A DNA stretch of 29,779 nucleotides. It comes from Scybalocola_A sp900557175 (GTDB lineage: Bacteria > Bacillota > Clostridia > Lachnospirales > Lachnospiraceae). This document shows, piece after piece, positions 7,161-14,483 of the stretch (position 1 is the first letter of the stretch; the number at the start of each line of letters is the position of its first letter). Location of the stretch: positions 1 to 29,779 of the forward strand of contig CALADH010000076.1 in assembly GCA_937890745.1 (NCBI GenBank). The letters are read 5' to 3'. The translations under genes and the position numbers were made by a program. The notes beneath the pieces are model-generated. The model saw only the letters and a list, made by a program, of their open reading frames with translations. It had not been told where the DNA came from and did not search any database.

Positions 7161-9314
7161 TTAATGAAAAGCCGGATCGGTAGGATCATAGCCGTAATCG
7201 CCGCTGATTCTTACAGGATTCGGGCGGGCAGGCTTATCAAAAGGCCCTTTATCGGTGCTGCTGTAAATAGTTACAGTTGAACCATTGCAGTTATCGTAAA
7301 TCCATTTTGCATCGGCAACAGTCATTCGCACACAGCCATGTGAAGCATTATTGCCAAGCTTTGAGTATTCGTAGACACTTAATGTCCTGTTATTTCCATT
7401 GACATAGTACCAGGCGGAATGGAATAAGTAGCCGCCGTAAATCTGAGAGCAGTACTGACCGTAAACAGGTCCCATTAATGTTCCCCAGCGTGCGTAACGG
7501 CGGATTGTAAATGTTCCTTTGATGGTTGGTGTGCTGGAAACGCCTGTTGAACAAATCATTGTTTTTACAGGAATAATGTAACCGTTAGCGCCGTCCTTTG
7601 CATAGGCAGTGACGGTGTTTGTATATGTATTGACTTTAACGACATAGTGTGATTGGCGGCCGATAATTTTATCGACATTCTGATTTAAAATACCGTCGTT
7701 AAAGTAAAGCTTGTAGCCGTCAACATAGGCCCAGCCATTGGCTTTGACGCCGCCTTTTGACGGATCCAAGTAATATTTTCTGCCGTCAATGACCTGCCAT
7801 CCGGTCAGTACTTTGCCGTTCTTTACATAGTACATGCCGTCCGGTGAATTGTTCCAGCCGTTTTTATAGTTTGGAACACCCCATTTTTTACAAAGTTTTG
7901 AAAACTCATCCGAGGCTGTGATGTCATTAAATACGGATGTTTTACTTTGCTTTTTCAGTGCCGAAAGCCATGATGAAAGCTCGTTATCTGAAGGGGCGCG
8001 GAATAATGCAGCATCGTAAACACGGTTGATAAAATCTTTATTTGAAGCAATGAGCGGCTTGGCTTCGTCTGAGAAAATCAGAGAATAAACCAAATCGCGG
8101 GCGGAAGCTGTACGATTGTTCAATTTTCCTGTCCATGTATTTAGGTCAGATACATTGGCCGCACGGCTTAAGCTTTTTTCAAAAACGAGACTGACATATT
8201 CGGTTGTTTTTTTATTTTGATCTCTGTTTTCGGTTAATACAAGACTGCCGCGGGTAATTCCGTATTTTGCACAGAGCTTTGTAAATTCATCAGAACCGAT
8301 AAAGTCATTTAAAATAAATGCTCTGGATACACCTGTGTCTGCAACTTCCAGCCAGTCTTTTTTGCCTTCCGGATCAGAAGGTCTGTCCAGTAAGGTTTTG
8401 TATAACACTTCAATGTAATCGCTGTCGTTGAGGTTTTTGGATTTGAATTCATCACTGAACACGAAGCCTTCAACAACTTTGGCAGCGTTATTGCGCTTTG
8501 TGGCAAGTGCTTCTACCCATGCTTTAAGTCCGCTGTCATCGGCATCTCTTGAAAGGACAAGCTTATAGAGCCGATAAACAAATTTTGTGATATCCGGATT
8601 TTTATCTAAAATACCGCTGACATTTAATGTGCCCGGAAGAATACCATATTTTTTGCAAAGCTTGTGAAATTCGTCGGAGCCGATAAAACCGTGGCAGACG
8701 TAATTGCGGCTTAAATGGGCTTCAAGTACTTCAAGCCACTGGGCAAGTCCTGTTGCATCAGGTTCACGGTCAAATAGAGCATGATATAAAACGGTGATAT
8801 AAGCTTCATCAGAATAATTTTGTTCTTTAAATTCTTTGCTTTCGATGAAGCCCTTAATAATATCTGCGCCTGTAGCTTTATGATTTTCTAAGAGCGTTGT
8901 CCATTCGGCAAGTCCCTTTTCATCTGCCGGGCGTAAAAGCAGTGTGTCATACAATCTTGCAACAAAGGCTTCCGTGGAGTCTTCCTCATAAGGCAGTGTG
9001 CCGGAGGATTCTGATTCAGAGGTTGTGTCATTTGTTTCAGAAGATTCCGGCTCAGAGGTCATGTCATTTGTTTCAGAAGACTCTGATTCAGAGGTCGTGT
9101 CTTTTGTTTCGGAAGATTCTGATTCAGAGGCGGTGTCCTTTGTCTCGGATGTCTCTGTTTGTGCTGTGTCAGTTTCGTTCAGGCTGCTTTCTGCAGTGAT
9201 TTCCGTCTGAACAGCAGGTGCAATGTCTGTCTGCGCGGCAAGCACCGGTGCTGTCAGTGACATGGAAAATGCAAGTGTGACAGCAAGCGCGGATTTGAAC
9301 AATTTGTTTTTCAT
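7161..9314 (-). CDS. Secreted L,D-transpeptidase (YkuD) with six DUF4214 half-units and wall-binding-like repeats
   Basis: The product has 717 residues. A signal peptide (about 1-27, cleavage near VLA/AQ) precedes a Ser/Glu/Thr repeat linker (about 45-108). Six DUF4214 half-units follow at about 115-480, the last two clearly diverged. Two short GW/YY repeats (about 491-540: GMYYVKNGKVLTGW and the following copy) resemble choline-binding-type cell-wall repeats. The YkuD domain at about 554-685 has the active-site motif SHGCVRM, with H659, C661 and R663. L,D-transpeptidases form 3-3 peptidoglycan cross-links or attach proteins to peptidoglycan; which applies here is not visible. AAGGGGGG lies upstream of the ATG, and the start is only 15 bases after rmd, so it is very probably in the same operon. 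Confidence 0.92.
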   Translation of the reverse strand: MKNKLFKSALAVTLAFSMSLTAPVLAAQTDIAPAVQTEITAESSLNETDTAQTETSETKDTASESESSETKDTTSESESSETNDMTSEPESSETNDTTSESESSGTLPYEEDSTEAFVARLYDTLLLRPADEKGLAEWTTLLENHKATGADIIKGFIESKEFKEQNYSDEAYITVLYHALFDREPDATGLAQWLEVLEAHLSRNYVCHGFIGSDEFHKLCKKYGILPGTLNVSGILDKNPDITKFVYRLYKLVLSRDADDSGLKAWVEALATKRNNAAKVVEGFVFSDEFKSKNLNDSDYIEVLYKTLLDRPSDPEGKKDWLEVADTGVSRAFILNDFIGSDEFTKLCAKYGITRGSLVLTENRDQNKKTTEYVSLVFEKSLSRAANVSDLNTWTGKLNNRTASARDLVYSLIFSDEAKPLIASNKDFINRVYDAALFRAPSDNELSSWLSALKKQSKTSVFNDITASDEFSKLCKKWGVPNYKNGWNNSPDGMYYVKNGKVLTGWQVIDGRKYYLDPSKGGVKANGWAYVDGYKLYFNDGILNQNVDKIIGRQSHYVVKVNTYTNTVTAYAKDGANGYIIPVKTMICSTGVSSTPTIKGTFTIRRYARWGTLMGPVYGQYCSQIYGGYLFHSAWYYVNGNNRTLSVYEYSKLGNNASHGCVRMTVADAKWIYDNCNGSTVTIYSSTDKGPFDKPARPNPVRISGDYGYDPTDPAFH
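9004..9147 (-). repeat. 36-bp tandem repeat in the linker of the L,D-transpeptidase gene
   Basis: Four contiguous 36-base units (9004-9039, 9040-9075, 9076-9111, 9112-9147) code twelve-residue repeats of the type SETKDTTSESES. Units differ by a few substitutions, but the length is exact. Such a hydrophilic Ser/Glu/Thr spacer is typical between a signal peptide and wall-bound domains. Confidence 0.9.
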
Positions 9315-9329
9315 GGCTTAATTCCCCCC

Positions 9330-10268
9330 TTAAATATGTTTTCGCCAGTAGTCTAAAGTCTCCCTGATTGTTGTTTCCAAAGAAATTTCAGGCTTCCATG
9401 AGATGCAGGAAGTTGTTTTGGATATGTCGGCCTCTATGATTGGAACGTCGACAGGGCGGAGTCGTTCGGTATCGACTTCAACTTTAATCGGGACAGAAGA
9501 AAAGCTGATGATTTTATCTAAAATCTCCCTTATTTTAATTGCTTTCCCACTGCCGATATTATAGATTTCTCCTGATTTGCCGTACTGGATAAGGAGACCG
9601 TAAGCTCTGACAACATCACGCACATCTGTGAAATCGCGGCAGGCATTTAAGTTGCCGACATGAATCACGGGAGGATTTATGCCTTTTTCAATCATGGCTG
9701 CCTGGCGGCAAAAGTCAGATACGACAAAAACAGGGGACTGTTCGGGACCGATATGGTTAAATGCTCTGACCATAATAATGTCCATCTGGTATGCTTTTGC
9801 ATAAATGCTGCCGATCATGTTCTGGCAGGCTTTTGTCGCAGCGTACAGATTGCCCGGACGTGGCAGAGTATCTTCGGTTATTGGTGTTTCATCCGGTTTA
9901 ATATGACCATATTCCTCACCGGAGCCGATAAGGAGTGTGCGCGGATGCAAGTCTAAATCCCTGATGGCATCAAGAAGATTGATGCAGCCTTTAATATTAA
10001 TATCAACGGTCAGATCCGGACGCTTCCATGAAAGTGCCACGGAACTTTGGGCGGCGAGATGGAAGATGTAATCCGGCTGAACTTCGGATAATAGCTGTTG
10101 AATCGCTTCCTTATTAAGAATGTCTAAATCATGGACGGATGCATCGTTAAATAAAATATTTTCATGAGGCAGTTTCGTTGCGTGAAGCTGCCACGGGTAG
10201 GTTGTTTTAAGATGGCGCAGCAGGTAATTACCTACAAAACCTGCTGCGCCAATAACTAATGCCTTCAT
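9330..10268 (-). CDS. rmd: GDP-6-deoxy-D-mannose reductase (GDP-D-rhamnose synthesis)
   Basis: This is a 312-residue NAD(P)-dependent SDR enzyme with the Rossmann motif GAAGFVG (7-13), GSGEEYG (115-121) and the YxxxK pair Y142/K146 in LYAATKACQ. RAFNHIGPEQ followed by FVVSDFCRQ is characteristic of Rmd, which reduces GDP-4-keto-6-deoxy-D-mannose to GDP-D-rhamnose. GDP-L-fucose synthase (WcaG) is the main alternative but has a different YxxxK context and active-site phrases. GGGAGG precedes the start. It lies 15 bases after gmd, which supplies its substrate. Assignment to Rmd rather than another 4-ketoreductase, such as a 6-deoxy-talose enzyme, is likely but not certain. Confidence 0.82.
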   Translation of the reverse strand: MKALVIGAAGFVGNYLLRHLKTTYPWQLHATKLPHENILFNDASVHDLDILNKEAIQQLLSEVQPDYIFHLAAQSSVALSWKRPDLTVDINIKGCINLLDAIRDLDLHPRTLLIGSGEEYGHIKPDETPITEDTLPRPGNLYAATKACQNMIGSIYAKAYQMDIIMVRAFNHIGPEQSPVFVVSDFCRQAAMIEKGINPPVIHVGNLNACRDFTDVRDVVRAYGLLIQYGKSGEIYNIGSGKAIKIREILDKIISFSSVPIKVEVDTERLRPVDVPIIEADISKTTSCISWKPEISLETTIRETLDYWRKHI

Positions 10269-10282
10269 ATGAGCCTCCCGTA

Positions 10283-11314
10283 TTATAACTGAGAAGCCTT
10301 GATTTCTTTTTCTACAAGTGCAAGGTCATTTTTCACCATGCGCTCAACTAAGTCAGAGAAGGAAATTTCACGTTTCCAACCAAGTGTTTTTTCTGCTTTT
10401 TCAGGATTTCCAAGAAGGATATCAACTTCAGCCGGGCGGAAGAAATTAGGATTTACTTTTACAACAACTTTGCCGCTTGCTTTATCTGTACCGATTTCAT
10501 CAACACCTGTACCGCTCCACTCGATATCCATACCGACATGCTTGAATGCAATGTCAACAAATTCACGGACGGTACGTGTTTCGTTTGTTGCGATGACGTA
10601 ATCATCCGGTGTATCCTGCTGAAGTATTAACCACATTGCTTTCACATAATCTTTAGAATGTCCCCAGTCACGTTTGGAATCAAGATTTCCAAGTTCTACG
10701 TGATCCTGTACGCCTAATTTGATGCGCGCAACAGCGTCTGTGATTTTTCTTGTCACAAATTCTTTACCGCGGCGTTCGCTCTCATGATTAAAAAGAATAC
10801 CGCTGCATGCATACATATTGTAGCTTTCTCTATAGTTTTTTGTAATCCAGTGGCCGTATAATTTTGCAACGCCGTAAGGACTTCTCGGATAGAAAGGTGT
10901 TGTTTCGCACTGCGGAATAGCCTGCACAAGACCAAACATCTCTGATGTGGATGCCTGATAAAAATGTGCCTCAGGTTTTACGATGCGGATTGCTTCAAGC
11001 ATATTTGTAACACCAAGAGCGTCAATATCTGCTGTTGCCAGCGGCTGTTCCCAGCTTGTTGCAACAAAGGACTGTGCTGCAAGATTGTATACTTCGTCTG
11101 CCTGAGAAATTTTCATTGCAGTAATTAATGAAATCGGATCTGTCATATCAGCATAAATAAAATGAATCTTGTCCTTGATGTGCTCTACATTACCGTAATC
11201 AACAACGCTTTTTCGGCGCATGATACCGTAAACATTGTAGCCTTTTTCAAGAAGCAGCTCTGCAAGATAAGAACCGTCCTGTCCTGTAATACCTGTAATT
11301 AATGCATTTTTCAT
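10283..11314 (-). CDS. gmd: GDP-mannose 4,6-dehydratase
   Basis: It converts GDP-D-mannose to GDP-4-keto-6-deoxy-D-mannose. The N-terminal motif GITGQDGSYLAELL (8-21) is the GMD signature. RRKS (33-36), STSEMFG (122-128) and the YxxxK pair Y147/K151 follow. A GTG at 11323 is in frame, but it touches the AGGAG ribosome binding site. The ATG at 11314 has that site 8 bases upstream and is the better start, giving 343 residues. It lies between manC and rmd with short gaps, so the three genes form a complete route from mannose-1-phosphate to GDP-D-rhamnose. Confidence 0.95.
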   Translation of the reverse strand: MKNALITGITGQDGSYLAELLLEKGYNVYGIMRRKSVVDYGNVEHIKDKIHFIYADMTDPISLITAMKISQADEVYNLAAQSFVATSWEQPLATADIDALGVTNMLEAIRIVKPEAHFYQASTSEMFGLVQAIPQCETTPFYPRSPYGVAKLYGHWITKNYRESYNMYACSGILFNHESERRGKEFVTRKITDAVARIKLGVQDHVELGNLDSKRDWGHSKDYVKAMWLILQQDTPDDYVIATNETRTVREFVDIAFKHVGMDIEWSGTGVDEIGTDKASGKVVVKVNPNFFRPAEVDILLGNPEKAEKTLGWKREISFSDLVERMVKNDLALVEKEIKASQL

Positions 11315-11344
11315 GTTTTTCACTCCTATGATTTGATTAAATAT

Positions 11345-12415
11345 TTATAAATAGCTGTCTGAACCGGATTCACGTAATTTCTGTAAAACAGACTTGATAT
11401 TGTTTGTTGAAGTCTTTCCGGAAATCAGGATGGCGTCATCTGTATCAACAATGACGATATCTTTAATGCCGACAGCAGCAACAAGCTTGTCCTTTGCTTC
11501 GATAATACAGCCATTTGTGTCAACCGTGACAACGTTGCCTGTAATTGTATTATTATTGTCATCGCAGCCTTTGATTCTTTCAATAGCCAGCCATGAACCG
11601 ACGTCATCCCAGCCGAAGCTTCCGGGAATAACAAAAATATTATGGGCTTTTTCCATGATGCCGTAGTCGATAGAAATGGATTCAAGCTCAGGGAAAACGG
11701 ATTTAAGTACCTTCTGTTCGTCTGGTGTGCCGATGGCAGTTTTGATTTCATTCAGCCCGTCAGACATTTGCGGGAGATAACGGCTGAAATTATCAAGGAT
11801 AGATGACAGTTTCCATATAAACATACCACTGTTCCACGCGTAGTGTCCTGAAGTAACATACTGTTTGGCAAGTGTGATATTTGGTTTTTCTACAAAGCAG
11901 TCAACTTTAAAGGCATCCCCGTTTTTATTTGTTGTATCCATCTTGATATAACCGTAACCTGTTTCAGGATAGCTTGGCGGTATACCGATGGTGACAAGAC
12001 TGTCGTTTTCCTCCGCAATACGGCACGCTTTGGAAAGTGTTTCCACAAAAATATCTTCCATTTTAATGAGGTGGTCCGATGGAAGGACCATCATAATTGC
12101 ATCCTCATATTTAGAAGCAATGTGCATAGCACCAAGACCAATACATGGTGCTGTGTTCCTGCCGACAGGTTCGCACAAAATATTTTCCGGCGGAAGTGCC
12201 GGGAGTTGTGTGTGGACTAAGTCCTTGTAGCTTTCGTTGGTTGCAATGAAAATATCTTTTATGTCAACAATTGGAAGAATACGTTCAACTGTGAGCTGAA
12301 TCATGGTCTTTCCGTCTCCGGTAAGTGATAAGAATTGTTTTGGCAGAGATTTTCTGCTTCTCGGCCAAAAACGTTCCCCACAACCTCCAGCCATAATTAA
12401 AGCTGTCGTTTTCAT
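11345..12415 (-). CDS. manC: Mannose-1-phosphate guanylyltransferase
   Basis: It makes GDP-mannose from mannose-1-phosphate and GTP. The 356 residues begin with the pyrophosphorylase signature AGGCGERFWPRSR (9-21) and LPKQF (24-28). EPVGRNTAP, LPSDHLI and FVEKPN follow, and NSGMFIWK lies downstream. The length matches the single-domain type without a phosphomannose isomerase domain, so mannose-1-phosphate must come from enzymes coded elsewhere. AGGAGGT precedes the ATG. It is the first gene of the minus-strand operon, with a good promoter at 12458-12486. Confidence 0.95.
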   Translation of the reverse strand: MKTTALIMAGGCGERFWPRSRKSLPKQFLSLTGDGKTMIQLTVERILPIVDIKDIFIATNESYKDLVHTQLPALPPENILCEPVGRNTAPCIGLGAMHIASKYEDAIMMVLPSDHLIKMEDIFVETLSKACRIAEENDSLVTIGIPPSYPETGYGYIKMDTTNKNGDAFKVDCFVEKPNITLAKQYVTSGHYAWNSGMFIWKLSSILDNFSRYLPQMSDGLNEIKTAIGTPDEQKVLKSVFPELESISIDYGIMEKAHNIFVIPGSFGWDDVGSWLAIERIKGCDDNNNTITGNVVTVDTNGCIIEAKDKLVAAVGIKDIVIVDTDDAILISGKTSTNNIKSVLQKLRESGSDSYL

Positions 12416-12457
12416 TATATGAAACCTCCTAATATATTTTTTGCTGTATGCTTTTAT

Positions 12458-12486
12458 AGAATACTATAAATAATGTAGAAATACAA
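12458..12486 (-). promoter_or_regulatory. Candidate promoter of the manC-gmd-rmd operon
   Basis: On the minus strand, TTGTAT (12486-12481) and TATTCT (12463-12458) are separated by exactly 17 bases, about 43 bases ahead of the manC start. It lies in the 193-base divergent region shared with the NlpC/P60 gene promoter. Confidence 0.6.
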
Positions 12487-12546
12487 TAGTTGTCAGGCAT
12501 ATGTAAGAAATTCATAATAAAATAATGTCGCAGTACGTGTGTCAGC

Positions 12547-12575
12547 TTGACTCTTGTTATTTTATGGCATACGAT
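12547..12575 (+). promoter_or_regulatory. Candidate promoter of the DUF4214-NlpC/P60 gene
   Basis: TTGACT (12547-12552) and TACGAT (12570-12575) are 17 bases apart, and the start codon lies about 33 bases further on. About 60 bases separate this -35 from that of the divergent manC promoter, enough for a shared regulator site, but I see no clear operator. Confidence 0.55.
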
Positions 12576-12608
12576 AAAGACAAGATATAATAAAAGAGGA
12601 GGGACATA

Positions 12609-14294
12609 ATGTATAAAAAATTGATTGTGGGCAGTTTGGCATTATTGACGGCCGGAAGTATGCTGACAACGTCAGTTTATGCATCGGAAATTTATGGGAA
12701 TCCAGTAATGACGGCGGAGAGTGAAACCGCGGCAGAGAGTGAGACTGCGGCGGAAGATGAGATCTTGCCGGCAGTCATTGATGAACATTCGGTTGAGGGG
12801 TTCGTAGCCCGGCTGTACAGGACGCTGCTGCTTCGAGAGCCTGATGCCGTAGGACTGGCAGAGTGGAGCGCGGTGCTTCGATCAGGGAAAGAGACAGGGG
12901 CAGATATTGTTTCTGGTTTTGTGTTCAGTAAAGAATTTGTCGGAAATGACTATAGTGATGAGCAGTATATCGAAGTATTATACAATGCGATTTTGGGACG
13001 TGCAAGTGATCCGCAGGGACTTGCGGATTGGTGCGAGGAATTTGATGATGGACTGTCGCGTGCCTGTGTTTGTGCCGGCTTTACAGGATCAAAGGAATTT
13101 GATGAATTGTGTAAAAGCTATGGTATCGTGACAGGAAAGACGAAGCTTACAAAACCGGCGGACTTATATCCTGAAATGACAAAATTTGTGACGAGAGCCT
13201 ACCGGCTGATTCTTAGCAGAGAGCCGGACGATTCCGGATTAAATGCATGGGTAACGCAGCTTTATACCGGAAAAAATACAGCGGCGGATATTATGTATGG
13301 TTTTACTGAGAGCAAGGAGTTTAAAGATAAAAAGCTGTCAGACGAAGATTACATATCTGTCTTATATCGGGTTGTATTAGACAGGGAGCCGGATGGGGAC
13401 GGCATAAGAAATTGGCTGGATGTTATGCACGGAGAGGACGCCACACGGCTTGAAGTGCTTAAAGGGTTTATAGAATCGGTAGAATTTACAAAACTTTGCG
13501 AGCGTTATGGGATTCCGAGAGGTTCCATTGTTATCGGTCGCGCTTATCAAAATCCTTCTCAGTATTATCAGATTAAGGACTCTATTTCACTTTCCGGCGG
13601 CGGATATAATTTAAGTATCGGATATGAAGGATTAAAGGTTGTGTGGGTGAAAAAAGCACTTGGTATGGGTGATTCTGTCGGCCTTTACGGAGCACTTTAT
13701 ACGAATACGGTTGCCAGCCGTGTGAAAACTTTCCAGCGTCAGAAAGGTTTGCCGCAGACCGGCGTTGTTGATATTTTGACATGGAAGGCGATGGGCTATA
13801 GTGAAGATGATTGGTTTAATTTAGGTGCCTATGTGAGTCCGGTGCGTGTCAACTCAAAAAGTACCCGTTCGGATCATATCGAAGCAATGATTGCAAGAGC
13901 CTATGATTATTTGGGAACAAGCTATATTATCGGTGCATCCGGTGCACCGGGCACAGGTGTGGATTGCAGTGGTCTTGCAATGCAGGCACTTTATGCAGCA
14001 GGTATTGATATGTCACCGATTAATCCGGTAAGACATTCTTCGCCGGGGTATGAATATGAATCTGCCAATATGTGGGCGTCTCCGAAATTTAAGCATGTAA
14101 GCCTTGCCGAGAGACAGCGCGGCGACTTGATATTTTATCAAAATTCAAGAGGCACGGTCATTCATGTGGCTATATATCTCGGTAATAATCAGGTGATTGA
14201 ATCAACGTGTGCGCCATTTAATAAGGTTGTGATTCAGCCGCTGCAGAATGCTTACCGCTCGAATATCAAAGGTGTGGTAAGACCGTTTGTGTAA
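12609..14294 (+). CDS. Secreted NlpC/P60 peptidase with DUF4214 repeats and peptidoglycan-binding module
   Basis: The product has 561 residues. It has a signal peptide (about 1-25, cleavage near VYA/SE), a short Ala/Glu/Ser/Thr linker with an AESETA repeat, and four DUF4214 half-units at about 62-303. A peptidoglycan-binding (PG_binding_1-like) module covers about 340-395 (LKVVWVKKALG ... VKTFQRQKGLPQTG). A C-terminal NlpC/P60 domain covers about 423-561, with the catalytic Cys in VDCSGLA (C453), GDLIFY, and H519 in VIHVAIYLG. Such enzymes usually cut peptide stems of peptidoglycan. AGAGGAGGG precedes the ATG. It has its own promoter, divergent from the GDP-rhamnose operon, and its own terminator, so it is monocistronic. 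Confidence 0.93.
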   Translation: MYKKLIVGSLALLTAGSMLTTSVYASEIYGNPVMTAESETAAESETAAEDEILPAVIDEHSVEGFVARLYRTLLLREPDAVGLAEWSAVLRSGKETGADIVSGFVFSKEFVGNDYSDEQYIEVLYNAILGRASDPQGLADWCEEFDDGLSRACVCAGFTGSKEFDELCKSYGIVTGKTKLTKPADLYPEMTKFVTRAYRLILSREPDDSGLNAWVTQLYTGKNTAADIMYGFTESKEFKDKKLSDEDYISVLYRVVLDREPDGDGIRNWLDVMHGEDATRLEVLKGFIESVEFTKLCERYGIPRGSIVIGRAYQNPSQYYQIKDSISLSGGGYNLSIGYEGLKVVWVKKALGMGDSVGLYGALYTNTVASRVKTFQRQKGLPQTGVVDILTWKAMGYSEDDWFNLGAYVSPVRVNSKSTRSDHIEAMIARAYDYLGTSYIIGASGAPGTGVDCSGLAMQALYAAGIDMSPINPVRHSSPGYEYESANMWASPKFKHVSLAERQRGDLIFYQNSRGTVIHVAIYLGNNQVIESTCAPFNKVVIQPLQNAYRSNIKGVVRPFV

Positions 14295-14337
14295 ATAGAT
14301 AATGTGCTGAAAAAATAAATATAAGTTGACATAATGT

Positions 14338-14386
14338 AAGAAAAGCTGGAAATTTTTTGAAAATTATCCGGCTTTTCTTTATTTTT
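14338..14386 (+). terminator. Intrinsic terminator of the NlpC/P60 gene
   Basis: AAGAAAAGCTGGA (14338-14350) pairs with TCCGGCTTTTCTT (14367-14379), with one wobble pair and a 16-base loop. T-rich sequence continues to 14386. Confidence 0.85.
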
Positions 14387-14400
14387 ACACGGCTATATTG

Positions 14401-14461
14401 TATAATTATTTTCTAAGTATATAAATAATAAGAAACCCCTTCCGGCAATCCGGATGGTTTT
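14401..14461 (+). promoter_or_regulatory. -10 box and leader hairpin ahead of the first LCP gene
   Basis: TATAAT at 14401-14406 is a good -10, but the matching -35 (TTTATT at 14378-14383) is weak and lies in the terminator tail. The leader holds a hairpin with the core TCCGG/CCGGA (14441-14454, 4-base loop). It extends outward with bulges through AAACC/GGTTT to 14433-14460 and ends in TTTT. It may be a 5' stabilising hairpin or a weak attenuator. Confidence 0.4.
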
Positions 14462-14483
14462 CCCATATACGAAGGAGGATACG

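Noticed and set aside
8897..9210. Plus-strand ORFs with EDSDSEVVSF-type repeats
   Set aside because: These are shadows of the 36-bp linker repeat of the L,D-transpeptidase gene on the minus strand.
9330..10268. GDP-L-fucose synthase (WcaG) for the manC-gmd partner
   Set aside because: The YAATKACQ and NHIGPEQ phrases fit Rmd better, and WcaG-type residues around the active Tyr are absent.
11312..11323. GTG start for gmd at 11323
   Set aside because: It touches the AGGAG ribosome binding site. The ATG at 11314 has that site at normal distance.
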